A stretch of DNA of 64,000 nucleotides from Sphagnum magellanicum. Lineage: Eukaryota > Streptophyta > Sphagnopsida > Sphagnales > Sphagnaceae. The position numbers and the translations under genes are program-made. The DNA is taken from the NCBI GenBank assembly GCA_021904315.1, contig CM038919.1, positions 10,416,001-10,480,000 on the forward strand, written 5' to 3'. The notes under the pieces were generated by a model, which was not told where the DNA came from, made no database searches, and worked only from the letters and a program-made list of their open reading frames with translations. This document shows positions 51,089 through 62,569 of the stretch, piece by piece (the stretch's first letter is position 1; each line of letters begins with the position of its first letter).

Positions 51089-52013
51089 TGACGCACTCCC
51101 AACTCCTTGAAGCATTCAAATGTGAGTTCAAGTATAAGACAACAGAAAAGGGAGAAGTCGAGGCGCGTTCCTTAGCTCACAACACTTTGAGGGGTAGAGG
51201 GGCGTGTTGGAGCTCCAGGATGGGACTAGGAAGAGTGACAAGCTTCACTCACTCACACAGGCCTGCACACAACCCACACGAAGTGGTTAGTGCATAGTTG
51301 GAGCACCCTTGGTGCTAAAACGAGACACGAGCAACACGAACACATTAGACTCACCATGGCCCAGACTTGGGGGGAACCACCACCTTTCCCCCTTATAATA
51401 TATTCTGTGGTTGGCCACAGAGCTTACATCCAAATGGTTTTTTTCTCCCGGGACTCCCGAGTGAGAGTCCTGAAATCGCCCCGGTTGGGACTCTCGCGAC
51501 TTTGGAACCCCATAACTTTGCGAACAAACCTCGAATCGAGATGCGGTCTGAAACAAAGTTGTAGCTCTCGTCAAGAGCTTTCCAACGGTTTGTCGCACGC
51601 CTTCTGCAGCTAAGTAAATCAGGTTGATTCCCGACTTTTTCTAGTTGGAAGTCAAACTGGCAGTTTGACTCCCGGCCACTCTTTTGGCCATAACTTGTGT
51701 TTTAGATGTCCAAATGAGCAATGCGAACCCATTTTAGACATCTACGTTCTAAGAGCCTTTCAATGATATAAAGAACATCACAAGACATTGAGTTTTGACC
51801 CCTGAAATTGCTCTATGAAGTTTCAGGAGTCCACTAAGACTCCATCTGCCAAAGTGGGAGTTGCCTTGGGAGTGTGATAGTTCATTCCTTCATACTCCCT
51901 CACACTTTCATACACTCCCGGGAGTATGTGATGTGACTCTTGGGCTTCTTCTTGGCTCGCACCCTTGCAAGCCCTTTTGTTTTGGTCACGAGCCCAAGGT
52001 TAGGGTTGCGATA
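51089..52013 (-). repeat. Solo LTR, same family as the LTR at 2448-3550
   Basis: A fossil. Its reverse complement follows the LTR at 2448-3550 from end to end. Both sides carry the 5-bp target duplication ATAAA (51084-51088 and 52014-52018), and no internal retrotransposon sequence adjoins it, which is the mark of LTR-LTR recombination. It is visibly diverged from the other copy, so it is not young. Confidence 0.85.
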
Positions 52014-52018
52014 ATAAA

Positions 52019-53104
52019 TTCTTATGTTACTTTTAAGTTATTGTAAGTTATTAACCTTACATTATTTTAAGTTATTTTATCCTAAATTATTTTCAATTAT
52101 TCCACCTTTGGTTATTTTAAAATATTGTACCTTAGGTTATTTTAAGTTATGACACCTTCAACTATTTTCAAATATTTTCAAATATTCTTGTTTATTCCAC
52201 CTAATGATATTTTATTTATTTTTCAATTATTATAAGCTAATCCACTATAGTTTTATTTAGGTTATTTTAGGTTATTTTAACCCATGTATTTTTGGCTTTA
52301 AAAAAAAATCCACTTTAGGTTATTTTTGAGTATTTTAAAATATTTTCAATTATTTTCAATTATTGTAAATTAATCCATTATAGCCTATTTTAAATTATTT
52401 CACCTTAGGTTTTTGAGTATTTTTTAAATATTCTAAATGATTTTCAATTATTATAAACTAATCTATTATAACCTATTTTAGATTACTTCACCATAGGTTA
52501 TTATAGGTTATTCCACCTTAAGCTATTTTAAATTATTTTAACTTAGGTTTTTTTTGTTATTCTAAGTTATTCCACCTTAGGCTATTTTAGGTTTTTTTTT
52601 GTTATTCCATTTTATATTATTATGGGTTATTTTACCTTATGATTTTTTTGATATTCTAAATTGTTCCACTGTAGGTTATTCTACTTTAAATTATTTTCAA
52701 CTATTATAGGCTATTCCATTTTAAACTATTTTTTACTCTTCCACTTTAAAATATTATTAATTGTTTTAGGCTATTCTACCTTACATTATTTTAAGTTATT
52801 TGATGTTAGGTTATTCCAAGTTATTCCACATTATGTCATTCTAGGTTTTTAATTATTCCATTGTAAGTTATTTTAGTCTATTTTACCTTAGTTTGTTTTC
52901 AACTATTTTATTTTATTCCACTTTATGTTATTTTATATTGTTATACCCTAAGTTACTTTTTAGTTATTTTAGGTTATTTCACCCTAAGCTATTTTAAGTT
53001 ATTACATGTTAAGTTATTTTTTTTTAAATTCAATTATTTCAAACTATTCCACCCTAGGTTATTTTTGGTTATTCTCAATTATTCCAATTTACTCAGTCCT
53101 AGGT
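52019..53104 (+). repeat. Degenerate short-period satellite
   Basis: A long stretch built from variants of 'ttattccaccttaggttattttaagttatt', cut here into units such as 'ttccaccttaggttatttta'. Unit length varies, about 15-25 bp, and copies are well diverged. No coding sense. It begins right at the solo LTR's target duplication. Confidence 0.75.
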
Positions 53105-53262
53105 TGGAATAACTTGAAACAATGTAGGATGAAATAACTTATAACAACAAAAAATAGCCTAGGTTTAAATATCCAAAAACAGTTGAAAATACCACAAGAT
53201 AAAATAATGCAAAATAAATTATGGTAGAATAACTTATAATAACCTAAGGTACAATAATGCTT
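53105..53262 (-). repeat. Same satellite in opposite orientation
   Basis: From about 53105 the words appear as reverse complements ('aataacttgaaac', 'aataacctaaggtacaataat', 'ggtagaataactt'). The two arms could pair as a large imperfect foldback. Confidence 0.6.
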
Positions 53263-54724
53263 AAGGCATTTAAAACAACAACATTAAAAACATATTGAAT
53301 TATTTAAATTAATGGTGAATTGTGTGTATTAATAGTGAAACATGATGATTACATAATGATCTTATAATGACATAACTTTAAGCAAAACAAAATGACTAAG
53401 GTGGGGTGAATCTATTTCTCTTTTAAAGTCCCATAATGGTTTAAGTTAATGAATTACACCTCACTTTTAGAATAATGATTGGAAAATTTTGGAAGTGTGT
53501 TGAAATTGAAGCTTGTTATAATTGCATATTGGGTTTGTACATATTGTACATATGTGGATGATGTATAAAATAGTAAAATTAAACCATAAACCTTAATTTA
53601 TTTGTTTTAAACATTGTTTATGTACTATTTTAAATGGGTTTTTTTAAAGACTTGTACATATTTTATATGTACATGGTATATTGCAATAGAAATTTTGGTG
53701 TTGGGAGCTGCAAATCATGTCTCTTTTATGTTGGAATTTTTTTGGGGTTCTTTTTAAACTTTTTTAAAAGGTAAAAGTTGACATTAAAAATTGTTTTGGG
53801 TAACTTTTTTTGGAAAGTTGATATTGATTATGGACTTTGGTCTTGGATTTTGGGGTAATTTGAATTTGATTTTGAATTTAAATTAAGGTTTTACAATTTG
53901 AATCATGGGATTTTTTCCTATTTAGCTCTACTTTACATATGGGTATATTGAGTTTTTAAACTACTTTTGAAATAAAAGTGACAATTTGAAAACTTGTAGT
54001 TGTACATGAAACAATGATACTTTATGATGCACTTATGTTGTTAACAAAAATATTTTTTATAACAAATTTAGATGCATAATCTATTATTGCATTCTTCAAC
54101 AAAACACATGAAAAACTTTATATATATTCACAATCTATAAACTATTATAAATATAAACAAACTATTTCAAATCTATGTTAAAAATTACATTAAAACAGAT
54201 GCTTGTAGATTCTTCAACTATAATAATTGGAGATTTTTACATAGACATGGTAACAAATACACCTTAGTCCACAACATTATAAAACATAAATTTAAAATTA
54301 ATTATAAAAAGAATAAAATTCTTAATAATACACAAATAAATCACATATGAACTAATGCATTAACAAAACAATGTCATGTTGGATTAACATAAGCTTACTG
54401 GACAAATAATAAACTTATATATATTGCATTCAAATTACCTACGTTCCTCAATTTATCTTACTATAAATTGAACACACAATTCACAACACAACACATTATC
54501 ATAAATCTTCATTCTTCAATTCCTAAATGGCTAGGGTCCATGTGTGTGTTTGTGACAGCCTTGTTCACTTTGCCAATTATATGAAAAAAAACCCACTATG
54601 AACCTATCTTGAATTGGATGAGCTTGATTAAATTACATGAAATCATCCATTAACCCAAATGGAGATTGATTGAAAGCTTGGGGCAAATGAGGGACATTTT
54701 GGAAAGGTTGCAAAGTTCGCCATC
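53263..54724. other. AT-rich intergenic DNA
   Basis: No supported gene or recognised element between the satellite and the hAT insertion site. Confidence 0.5.
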
Positions 54725-54732
54725 AAATCTTT
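54725..54732. repeat. 8-bp target site duplication, left
   Basis: AAATCTTT immediately outside the left inverted end of the hAT element; the identical 8 bp lies outside the right end at 58623-58630. Eight bp is the length made by hAT transposases. Confidence 0.95.
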
Positions 54733-54749
54733 CAGACCTTCTACCACTA
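54733..54749. repeat. hAT terminal inverted repeat, left
   Basis: CAGACCTTCTACCACTA; exact inverse of 58606-58622. The CAG start is common in hAT ends. Confidence 0.95.
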
Positions 54750-54836
54750 CGGTAGTTAACTACTTTAACTATTTTTTTCATCCTTGGGTTGTGACAACCA
54801 CTAAGTTAACTATGCTTATAAGGTCTAGCCTATGAC

Positions 54837-54899
54837 CACCACTATAGTTAACTAACTATTGTGAGCTCAGTGATCATGCACCACTAAAGTTAATTAGCC
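54837..54899 (+). repeat. hAT subterminal direct repeat, left copy
   Basis: Identical to 58467 onward for about 44 bp ('caccactatagttaacta' ... 'gctcagtgatcatgca'), then about 80% alike for a further 19 bp. The two copies are in the same orientation, not inverted. Contains the palindrome TAGTTAACTA. Confidence 0.9.
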
Positions 54900-54939
54900 T
54901 TGGACGGCGAATGCCTTTTATTGAACTTATACAATCTCT

Positions 54940-57497
54940 TCAGACAAGAGAATTGTCATTGTCATTGTCAGTGTCTTCTTCTTCCTTCTCTTCTTCTTCG
55001 CCTCCATCATATAGTGCCATTACTGGCCGCTTTGGAATGTTGTTTTCCCAATTCATTTTCTTGTCAAATGGGGCCACTTCGGCCGGGTTCGTCGGGGTGA
55101 GGTGCTTGTTGATCTTGAGGAACATATTGATCTTTACCAAGCCGGCACGCAACGACGATCATTTTGGAGCCAAGACATCTGACAGGCTGCCCAGGTCGCA
55201 TTCGAGTCCACCCGAGGATGGCTTGTTGGCCAGGATTGCCAAAGCAACTTGCATGAGACATGGCATGCTTGTTTGACAAGCCCACCACTTGCACAGTTCG
55301 GCTGATTCCGGCCACAACTCGATATTGGTTTCAGCGCCAATTCCTTTGAGGATTTGAACTTCGATGTTCACCATCTGTGCTGCCGTCTCGAAGCGCTCGC
55401 CACTCCCATTAATGTCCTTCTTGTCATCATCAACCACAATATCAAAAGCTGTTGACAACAACTCTAATGTCTTGACGCGCTTTGCCGGTCTTTCAAGTCG
55501 CCGAGCTGGGGTACTCCTTGCCATTTGCTGCTTCTTGAGCATAATCGGTGTTGCAACGGTCTCCGCTAAACATTTGATTTTGTTCCATATGAACTGGTTC
55601 ACGAACACAAAGTGCTGCTTCTATAGGCTCTCTTGTGTCCAGCCAACAGGAATATCAAGCCTATCAATGTTAGTCGCATTGATCAACTTCGCTAGGATCT
55701 TTCTAGACGTCATTGGCGGGTACAACATACTTTGTGCGTCGATTAAGTACGAGAACTTGAAATCGGTTTCTTCCAAGACGTTTTTCAGTAGCATGGGCCG
55801 CTCAAGGTTGTTACTGTAAATCTTCTTGGGCTGACGAAGCGCCAATATTGAATGGTACCATTTGAAGTAGCGTTCAGACATTGCCTTGCCAAGAAGCTTC
55901 CGTGCTTCACGAATGGCCGGTTGTAGTACGTCATGTGATCGCGACACTAGATCGGGGTCTTCAGAACCAAGTTGACGACGTACCGGTATTATCAACTAGA
56001 GCGGCTTGCTTACATCGAGGACAGTTGTGTACAAAGAGTATAACATGACGTACACATCGACAATGACAAATGTTTGCATAGCTTGTGCCTTGATCTGAAC
56101 GGCCCGAACCGGCTCAATCATTGAATAAAACTCGATGCACAGTGTGTGGTCCATGTCAGTCAATGGAACTGGTCGATTAAGTTTGCAGTACGCCTTCAAG
56201 AGAGGTTCCCAAGCTATTAGAATTCGCTCCAGTACAAACGCTGTAGATGACCATCGGTGCTGCGGTAAGTTAAGTAGTTTAAGGTACGTTTCCAAGAATT
56301 CAAGCATGGCTTCCTCGAAGGCTCCCTGCAAGTACTTAGACTTGTTCACAGCTTCAATGACCTTCTTGATCTTCTGGAAGAAGTAGTGCGCATCCACATT
56401 CTTACTATTGTTAGGGTCGATTGAGGTGCCAAACGTTTCCGTGAGTGCCAGGTGGATTAGATGTGATATACACCATTCCCACCAAACATCGATCAGAATG
56501 TCTAAGGTATGCTTTACATCGAATCCCGAATCTAAAGTGCTTGTCAGCACATCGAGCATCACCTTAATGCCGAACTTTTCGGGGATGCCTGAAGACCATT
56601 CGTGCAAGATTGTAGACAACTGTTCCGCTTAACGCTCATTGGTAGTCGGTGCAAATCGGCAGACGGCGAGATTGTAACCAATATTGAACCTGGTCAACGT
56701 ATTGAAGCACACTCGCAATGCTAGGTACTTCTGGTTGCTCATCTTGCTCTTTATCAGGTCCAGGTACAACGACAGGTATTTGATCGTAAAGAATGAGCGC
56801 ACCTCAGCGAGTGACATAATGATGATCTTCTTGCACGTGGTGTACAGCTCGACGTGTAGCTTGCGAATGTTGATTGACTTTATTCCACCTTCCCTGATAG
56901 GTAGTTGACGACCAATAAGTTGCCATCTACGGGTCGTGAACGCATTGTACGAGATCGACTGCTCGGCGGACCAAGCTCCCAATTGCACTTCAAACCAGCG
57001 CTTTGGGTCTTTTTTGAAAGTCGGGTCAGATAGATCAAGCTGCTTTTTGATATCTGCTAGCTTCTTGTTAGTTGCCATTGTCTTGGATGAGGTTATGTAA
57101 TTTTTTTGTTGAGGTGGGTGCAAGCGTTTGACGTTCCCATCTTTGTGCACTTAATGACAACTGGCTTGTTGACATTGAAGCACGGGTCCAGCAAGCAGAT
57201 GAACCACTCGACCTTACCCTTGTCAATTAGACGCACGTTGCATTGATTAAGGAAAGACGTTATCTTTTTTAGATCCTTAAACGCGGCGCCCTTGATGATA
57301 GCTGGGAAAATGCCAGCGTTGATGAAATTTTTGATCCGAACCGCCATGATGTCTCCACGCCCAACATTGTCAACCTCAAGTTGCGCCTCTTCATCATCGA
57401 TCTCGACAGGTACGGGTGGTGCCACTTCACCTTCAGCAGTGATATCAACAACAGTGATGCTTCCAGATTCGACGACATCATCTTCTAACCAAACCAT
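54940..57497 (-). pseudogene. hAT transposase, oomycete-like type, with nonsense codons
   Basis: Starts at the ATG at 57497. Parts: an acidic N-terminus; a BED-like zinc-finger region ('EWFICLLDPCF' ... 'CTKMGTSNACTHLN', about residues 95-130); a frame change in an A7 run at 57101-57107; then a long main frame from about 57110 to 54940. The main frame holds 'RWFEVQLGAWSAEQ', 'VLTSTLDSGFDVK' (candidate first catalytic Asp), 'CISHLIHLALTETFG', 'HRWSSTAFVLERI', and a C-terminal hAT dimerisation domain ('WWACQTSMPCLMQVALAIL', then 'PSSGGLECDLGSLSDVLAPK'), ending in an acidic tail. Four stops interrupt it: 56629-56631 TAA, 55996-55998 TAG, 55621-55623 TAG, 55159-55161 TGA. Everything else stays in frame over about 2.1 kb, so decay is slight. 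From memory the closest relatives are oomycete hAT proteins; I cannot verify this here. Confidence 0.85.
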
Positions 57498-57543
57498 GAT
57501 GTGCAGTCCAGCACCAACTTTGCGAAATGAGCAAGGGCGGGCT

Positions 57544-57650
57544 CAGTGGGTGATGATGGTCTCGCAAGGGACGTGGATCTCAGTGGGTGATGGTGGTCTC
57601 GCAAGGGACGTGGATCTTTGTGGGTGATGGTGGTCTAGCAAGGGACGATC
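57544..57650. repeat. Three tandem 37-bp units in the hAT 5' region
   Basis: Units begin at 57544, 57581 and 57618, each reading 'gtgggtgatg(a/g)tggtct(c/a)gcaa' and then 'gggacg'. They lie just upstream of the transposase ATG on its strand, so they are in its leader or promoter. Confidence 0.9.
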
Positions 57651-57885
57651 AATATCTTTGACAATCATGTTGAGATGTCAAGTTCAACTAGAGCTGACAC
57701 TCATGATGTGCGTCAATGACCGTTCTACATCGACTGGCGTGCTTAATGACCGTTTTACATTCACATCGACTGACGCGCGCACGACGATTTTTCGCCATTG
57801 TTTTTTTTTGCGGACTTGTTGCCTCTAAGGGTGTGTGTGTGTTTTGCAAGAGCTCAAGCTCTCCCCCCCCCCCCAATCTTTTCAA

Positions 57886-58135
57886 ATCATAACAAGAGTT
57901 GGATGAATATCCTATTGATTCAATAAAAATAAAATAATCAATAATTGATTGTTTGCTCATAATATTAGATCAAATATGAAGAGCAATACCGTTTGATCAA
58001 TATTTTCGACAATCATAACAAGAGTTGGATGAATATCCTATTGATTCATTAATATATATAAATTAATCAATAATTGATTGCATGCTCATATTAGATCGAA
58101 TATGAAGAGAAGTACCGATTGATATGAATATCTTC
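57886..58135. repeat. Two tandem ~126-bp units in the hAT 5' region
   Basis: 'aacaagagttggatgaatat' starts at 57891 and again at 58017. Both copies continue through 'cctattgattca', 'aatcaataattgattg' and 'aatatgaagag'. They differ by small indels. Confidence 0.85.
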
Positions 58136-58244
58136 GATATTTTAATAGTCAAAGAAATCAATAATATTATTGTATTATTCAATTTGCCAATAATAATCAA
58201 CCCAACAAAAAACGAGCTTTTTAAACTAACAACACCGTGACAAA

Positions 58245-58269
58245 GTGCGTGACGGACTCTGTCACGCAC
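58245..58269. other. Perfect 9-bp hairpin within the hAT 5' region
   Basis: GTGCGTGAC, a 7-base loop, then GTCACGCAC. A short strong stem of this kind in the transposase promoter side could be a protein site; no function is known. Confidence 0.6.
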
Positions 58270-58466
58270 ATTCTTCATACTTAAAGAATGTAAGTGTAGT
58301 AAAAAACGGTGCTTCTCACAGGAATCCCGAGGACCAAGGAGGATTCATGATGCGTTGTGAGTGGGGTACTGTGAGGGACATGGATGAACTGATATATGTG
58401 TATTAGGTACGCAAAGTCCCAGTCCTGCCTGCAGTTAACTACCTATAATGTGTTGGCGCATATATG

Positions 58467-58529
58467 CACCACTATAGTTAACTAACTATTGTGAGCTCAG
58501 TGATCATGCATCACTATAGTTAACTAGCT
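58467..58529 (+). repeat. hAT subterminal direct repeat, right copy
   Basis: Partner of 54837-54899; same orientation. Further 'ccacta'/'agttaac' motifs flank it on both sides. Confidence 0.9.
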
Positions 58530-58605
58530 TCGACAGAGGATCAATATGGCGCACCACTAGTCACCACTTAGTGTACTTAGTGACGTTTTAGTGCCAAAAA
58601 ATTTT

Positions 58606-58622
58606 TAGTGGTAGAAGGTCTG
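58606..58622. repeat. hAT terminal inverted repeat, right
   Basis: TAGTGGTAGAAGGTCTG, the exact reverse complement of 54733-54749. Confidence 0.95.
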
Positions 58623-58630
58623 AAATCTTT
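58623..58630. repeat. 8-bp target site duplication, right
   Basis: AAATCTTT, identical to 54725-54732. Confidence 0.95.
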
Positions 58631-61600
58631 GCAAGGAGGGTTTCCAAAGTTTTATGGTCGGTTGTGTCTTTCTACTATGGACAGCCTCCAAGACAAAAGG
58701 GCCAAAAAAAAAGGGTGGAAATCTTAAGATTCTTTTCCTGGAAATGGGGATGATAGATTTAGGTGTTAATGAAAGAAATTGGCACTATTGGGTGTAAGGG
58801 TGTGTGTGAACACAACAGATCAGCATATAAGAGGGCTTTCACTTTTGGCTGGCATCCTGCCACATCCACAGCCAACCTCTCATGGCCAACACCATTTGGA
58901 CTTTATGAAATATACTTAAATAGTTTTCTTTTCCATTGAGCCCACCACCTGAGCACCCTTTAAGAAAAAAAAAACATTGTAAAAAGAGAACCAGCTATTC
59001 CTGGGCATTAAAAGAGCAGAGAAAAAAAAACCCCATTCCAAAACCGTCATTGAATTGGGGATGCCTTTTTCATTTTTATTGACAAGAAAAGAAGTCATGA
59101 GGAGAACTCTGACTTCCGGAATGTTGGGTTGTATAAAGTTGAGGCTACATTAGTGGCTTGGCCTTCTCTATCAAAGACTCTTTCCAACTGGGTATATTGA
59201 ACCTGGGAAATGTTAACTTTGGACCCAGAGACTCTCATTTCGTCAAAGGGGACTCAAAAGAAAAACTTTTGGGTTTTTTGATGTAAGATATCCTCCAGAT
59301 ACACTACAAATTTTCTCCAAGTGCTTTACTTAACTTAACTTATTCACCATGGTACCAATGTACCTAGTTGCTGGTTCCATCAAAGGAGTAAAGTTGGTAG
59401 ATGGGCACTTTTTTGTTCCCAAGACCAAGTTTCCAAGTTAGTGTTGGCTTAAGATTTGCACCTAGATAGCTGCAAACAAACATCAAGCCCACAAAGGCTA
59501 AATTTACTCATACTCACTTGAACAGCTTAACTACGTGAAAGTAAAGCTAAGTGTACCTTGTTGCAGTTTGCCAGAAGGTTGGTAATGTGATCACTTCTTC
59601 TAGTAAGATCTCTTTGTTGGTGTACCTCGTGTAGGTAGTCTGCAGCAGACGTATCAACCAAGTGATTTGCCATAAGTGAAATAAAGTTAGTTTGTAGTTG
59701 GGGTCACAAGTGGGAAATTATTCCGACAAGGTAAAATTAGAGGGGGAGGGATTGGGCACCCCTTCTTCTTCATGTGTAGCTTGTGCTCTTCATGTAGGAA
59801 ATATGCATATCCCCATTTGGGACCTTTTGGTTGTGTTACGCTACTCTTAAGTTTTTGGACTATGCTCCTACAGGATCTTTAACAGCTGTTCACTTCAGTG
59901 TCACTCTTTGCCATCTCTTGGTCTTTTGGATTGTCCATATATTTTCTAAAGATCACCCATCATTTCACACATGTGCAAACTAGGCAGGACACAGGTGTGT
60001 GACATCCAGGTTCTGGGTAGAAAATTTCTGTCTACCAGCTATGAAATGGCAACTTGGAAGAGCATTCAGTCAGAGGGGTGCGCTAAATGTTCAGGTTGTG
60101 ACCTAGTCGAGGTAATTTTGAGGTTCAATTTTCTGAAGGTTGTTCATTTCCTTTTTCATTAGAATTTGAATCTGTTTATTGGGCAAAGGACTTGGAACTA
60201 ACCGACATGGGTTCTCCCCCTACATAGGTGAGAGAGGTTTGGAACAATTGGCAAAGTGTGAAGGACATCACCTATCCACTGGTTTTTTTTTGTTTTGTTT
60301 TGTTTGATGTGGTGTTCAGGGGGGTGGGGAGAGGTTTGCAGCAAGGGATGGTTGTGGAGTACATTAAAGTACCACATGTAAAGTACCTTACAAAATGATG
60401 GAGGTTGTTCCTTAAATCAGTAATACTTGGATAAAAGTGTTCACTCTTCCTTTCTCCCTTTCACACTCAATATCCCCAACTATAAAACTTGAACAACCTG
60501 AGAAGAAAATTTCCACACAAAACAACATTACCCATGAATGCTAAACATAGACCTTTCTGTTAACTCACGTTGTTTGGTTTGTGTGGATTGGGATTGGGCC
60601 TGGTGATAATTACCACTTGACAACATTTTCTTACATTCGTAATTTTTTTGAGAGACAGGTTGCTATAAAAATGTTGGCCAATGTAATCAGGTTTTTATCC
60701 ATGTAATTTGGTTCCTTCAAATGGTTCATAATCCAATATAAGGTTGCATAGAAACAATGCTCTAATGTCCATGATGAGGTAATATGTATGTAGAGTCCAG
60801 AAATTGAAACACATTAGTCTTGACTTTCTCCACTAGGTAGCTTTGGCCAAGTGAGAGTAGGAGTTGAAAACTAAGCCCTTTTCCAAAAGGGGTTACCTAT
60901 TCTGACTAATTGTGACCAACATTGGTGACATTTGGAAAGGGGTAGCTTTTGTCAACTTACTGGAAAAGATTACTGAAAACTTATTGGTGAATTTCAACCA
61001 AAGCCAGTGGAGTCCAAATCTGTCCAAGTCTATCACCTTGTGGCACCTTGCTCCACATTATACTAGTTAGGTTTAGGTAATGTCCATCCCCCTCTTACAT
61101 TCTCTATAACTGATTTTGAAACAGAAAGGTTTTTTTCATTTGTACTTGAAAAGCACAAAGCACCTCCTCACACAGAAGCTGCATCTGTAGATTAATGTCA
61201 CTACCCCTTCCCCCATTCACTTGCAGACCTTTGGACCATTAAACATTAAAAAATCACTACATAATGCTTGGGAAAGGCCTGCTAAGACACGACATAGCCT
61301 TCATGACCATAACCCTCAAATTAAGTTAGGGGAGGCCCCCCTGGAGAGCAGGCCTTCCCATAGACTTGAGTGTCATAATGAACATACGCCATCTCATTTT
61401 CTAGCTTGCAAAACTACTTTTTTTCTTACTTCAAAAGGATTCACAAACTACAGCTATTGGTTTTCTTTTTTTTAAAAAAATTTTGACAAAAAAAATGGGA
61501 AAATTATGGATTTTTTTCTTAGCGTAAATTCTACTATTCTTGCTATTTATTGAAAAAATTCCCCAAAATTATGGTATCACTAAATCTGGAAAAAAAAAAA

Positions 61601-62569
61601 ACCCTTGGTTGCCATCAATGTTGGTAAGTGAGCATTTCTTATCATGTCACTTGCCAGCCCAAGGTAAAAGACTAAAGTCCTGAGCTGATTCTTCTAGTGT
61701 AATTAGAGAGCACCTCACGCACCATGTTTTTTCTTCAAATTGTTCATGAGGCATTTCTGTGGGTATCTTGAGAAAGAATAAAAAATTGACAAAGGTTTTT
61801 AGATTGATAAAGCCTTCTGACTGTGTGGGTTGTACCAGAATGGAGTGCATGTTCAACTCCGTGTCACACATGCCCTGTAAAACCCCATGGCCTTGGGCTT
61901 TAGCCAACCTTACACAAAACAAAATTGTTGTAGAAGCTTGGCAACTTCGACATATGTCTGTTGAATAATTAGTTAATTTTGAAATTCTCATTTCAACAAA
62001 TAGGATGATCCTAAAAAATTCAATATTTTCCTTCTCAAAATTTTGCCTCTTTGAAATGGTTTTAGTTGAAAATTTCTACATTTCTGAAAAAAATACAATT
62101 GGTGTCCAAGTTGCCCAGATACAATGATGCTGGGGTACTTATTCTGTTTAACATTAATTAATTGGGGGTGCCTAACTATTCAAACTTTTTTCTTTTTTTG
62201 CAATGAACCAATATGATTGGCCCATTGCAAAGAAAAATTGGAACTATGGAACCTCTTCAAAGTGGAAGATTCTTCAGGAAGATACAGTATCTCCCCCTTT
62301 GGCCCACCTATATAGTTGAGAAGGGGAGGAGGTTGGGCAAAACATATGGGATTAAAGTGAGGTTCTATTGGGAACGCCTTTGGGGAACACGTTGGGAACA
62401 TAGTGGGAACCCATTGGGAACAAAGAAAAATTGAAAAAAATCCTTCCCCGCCCCCCCCCCCCCCCCCCCACACCACCCCTCACCCAAAAATGCATGCTGA
62501 GCCTTTCCGTTGGCTGCAATGAAAATTCTATTTCCAAAACTGTGCGTCACCATTTTTGGCCTGGGCTAC
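58631..62569. other. Intergenic DNA
   Basis: Somewhat less AT-rich than the middle of the window, but no frame resembles a known protein. A run of about 20 C's at 62450-62469 gives spurious Gly-rich frames on the reverse strand. Confidence 0.45.

Larger units (their letters stand above)
54733..58622 (-). mobile_element. Complete hAT transposon, 3.89 kb
   Basis: The ends are perfect 17-bp inverted repeats (CAGACCTTCTACCACTA) and the flanks carry an 8-bp duplication, so both borders are exact. Inside, a transposase gene lies on the minus strand (54940-57497), with a repeat-rich 5' region of about 1.1 kb. Subterminal motifs around 'accactatagttaacta' occur near both ends, as binding sites for hAT transposases do. 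Base composition of the coding part is clearly richer in G+C and CpG than the flanks. Perfect ends and duplication suggest a recent insertion, but the transposase frame has nonsense codons, so this copy is probably non-autonomous unless stops are bypassed. Confidence 0.93.

Noticed and set aside
62180-62553. Gly-rich reverse-strand frames
   Set aside because: Created by the poly-C run at 62450-62469.
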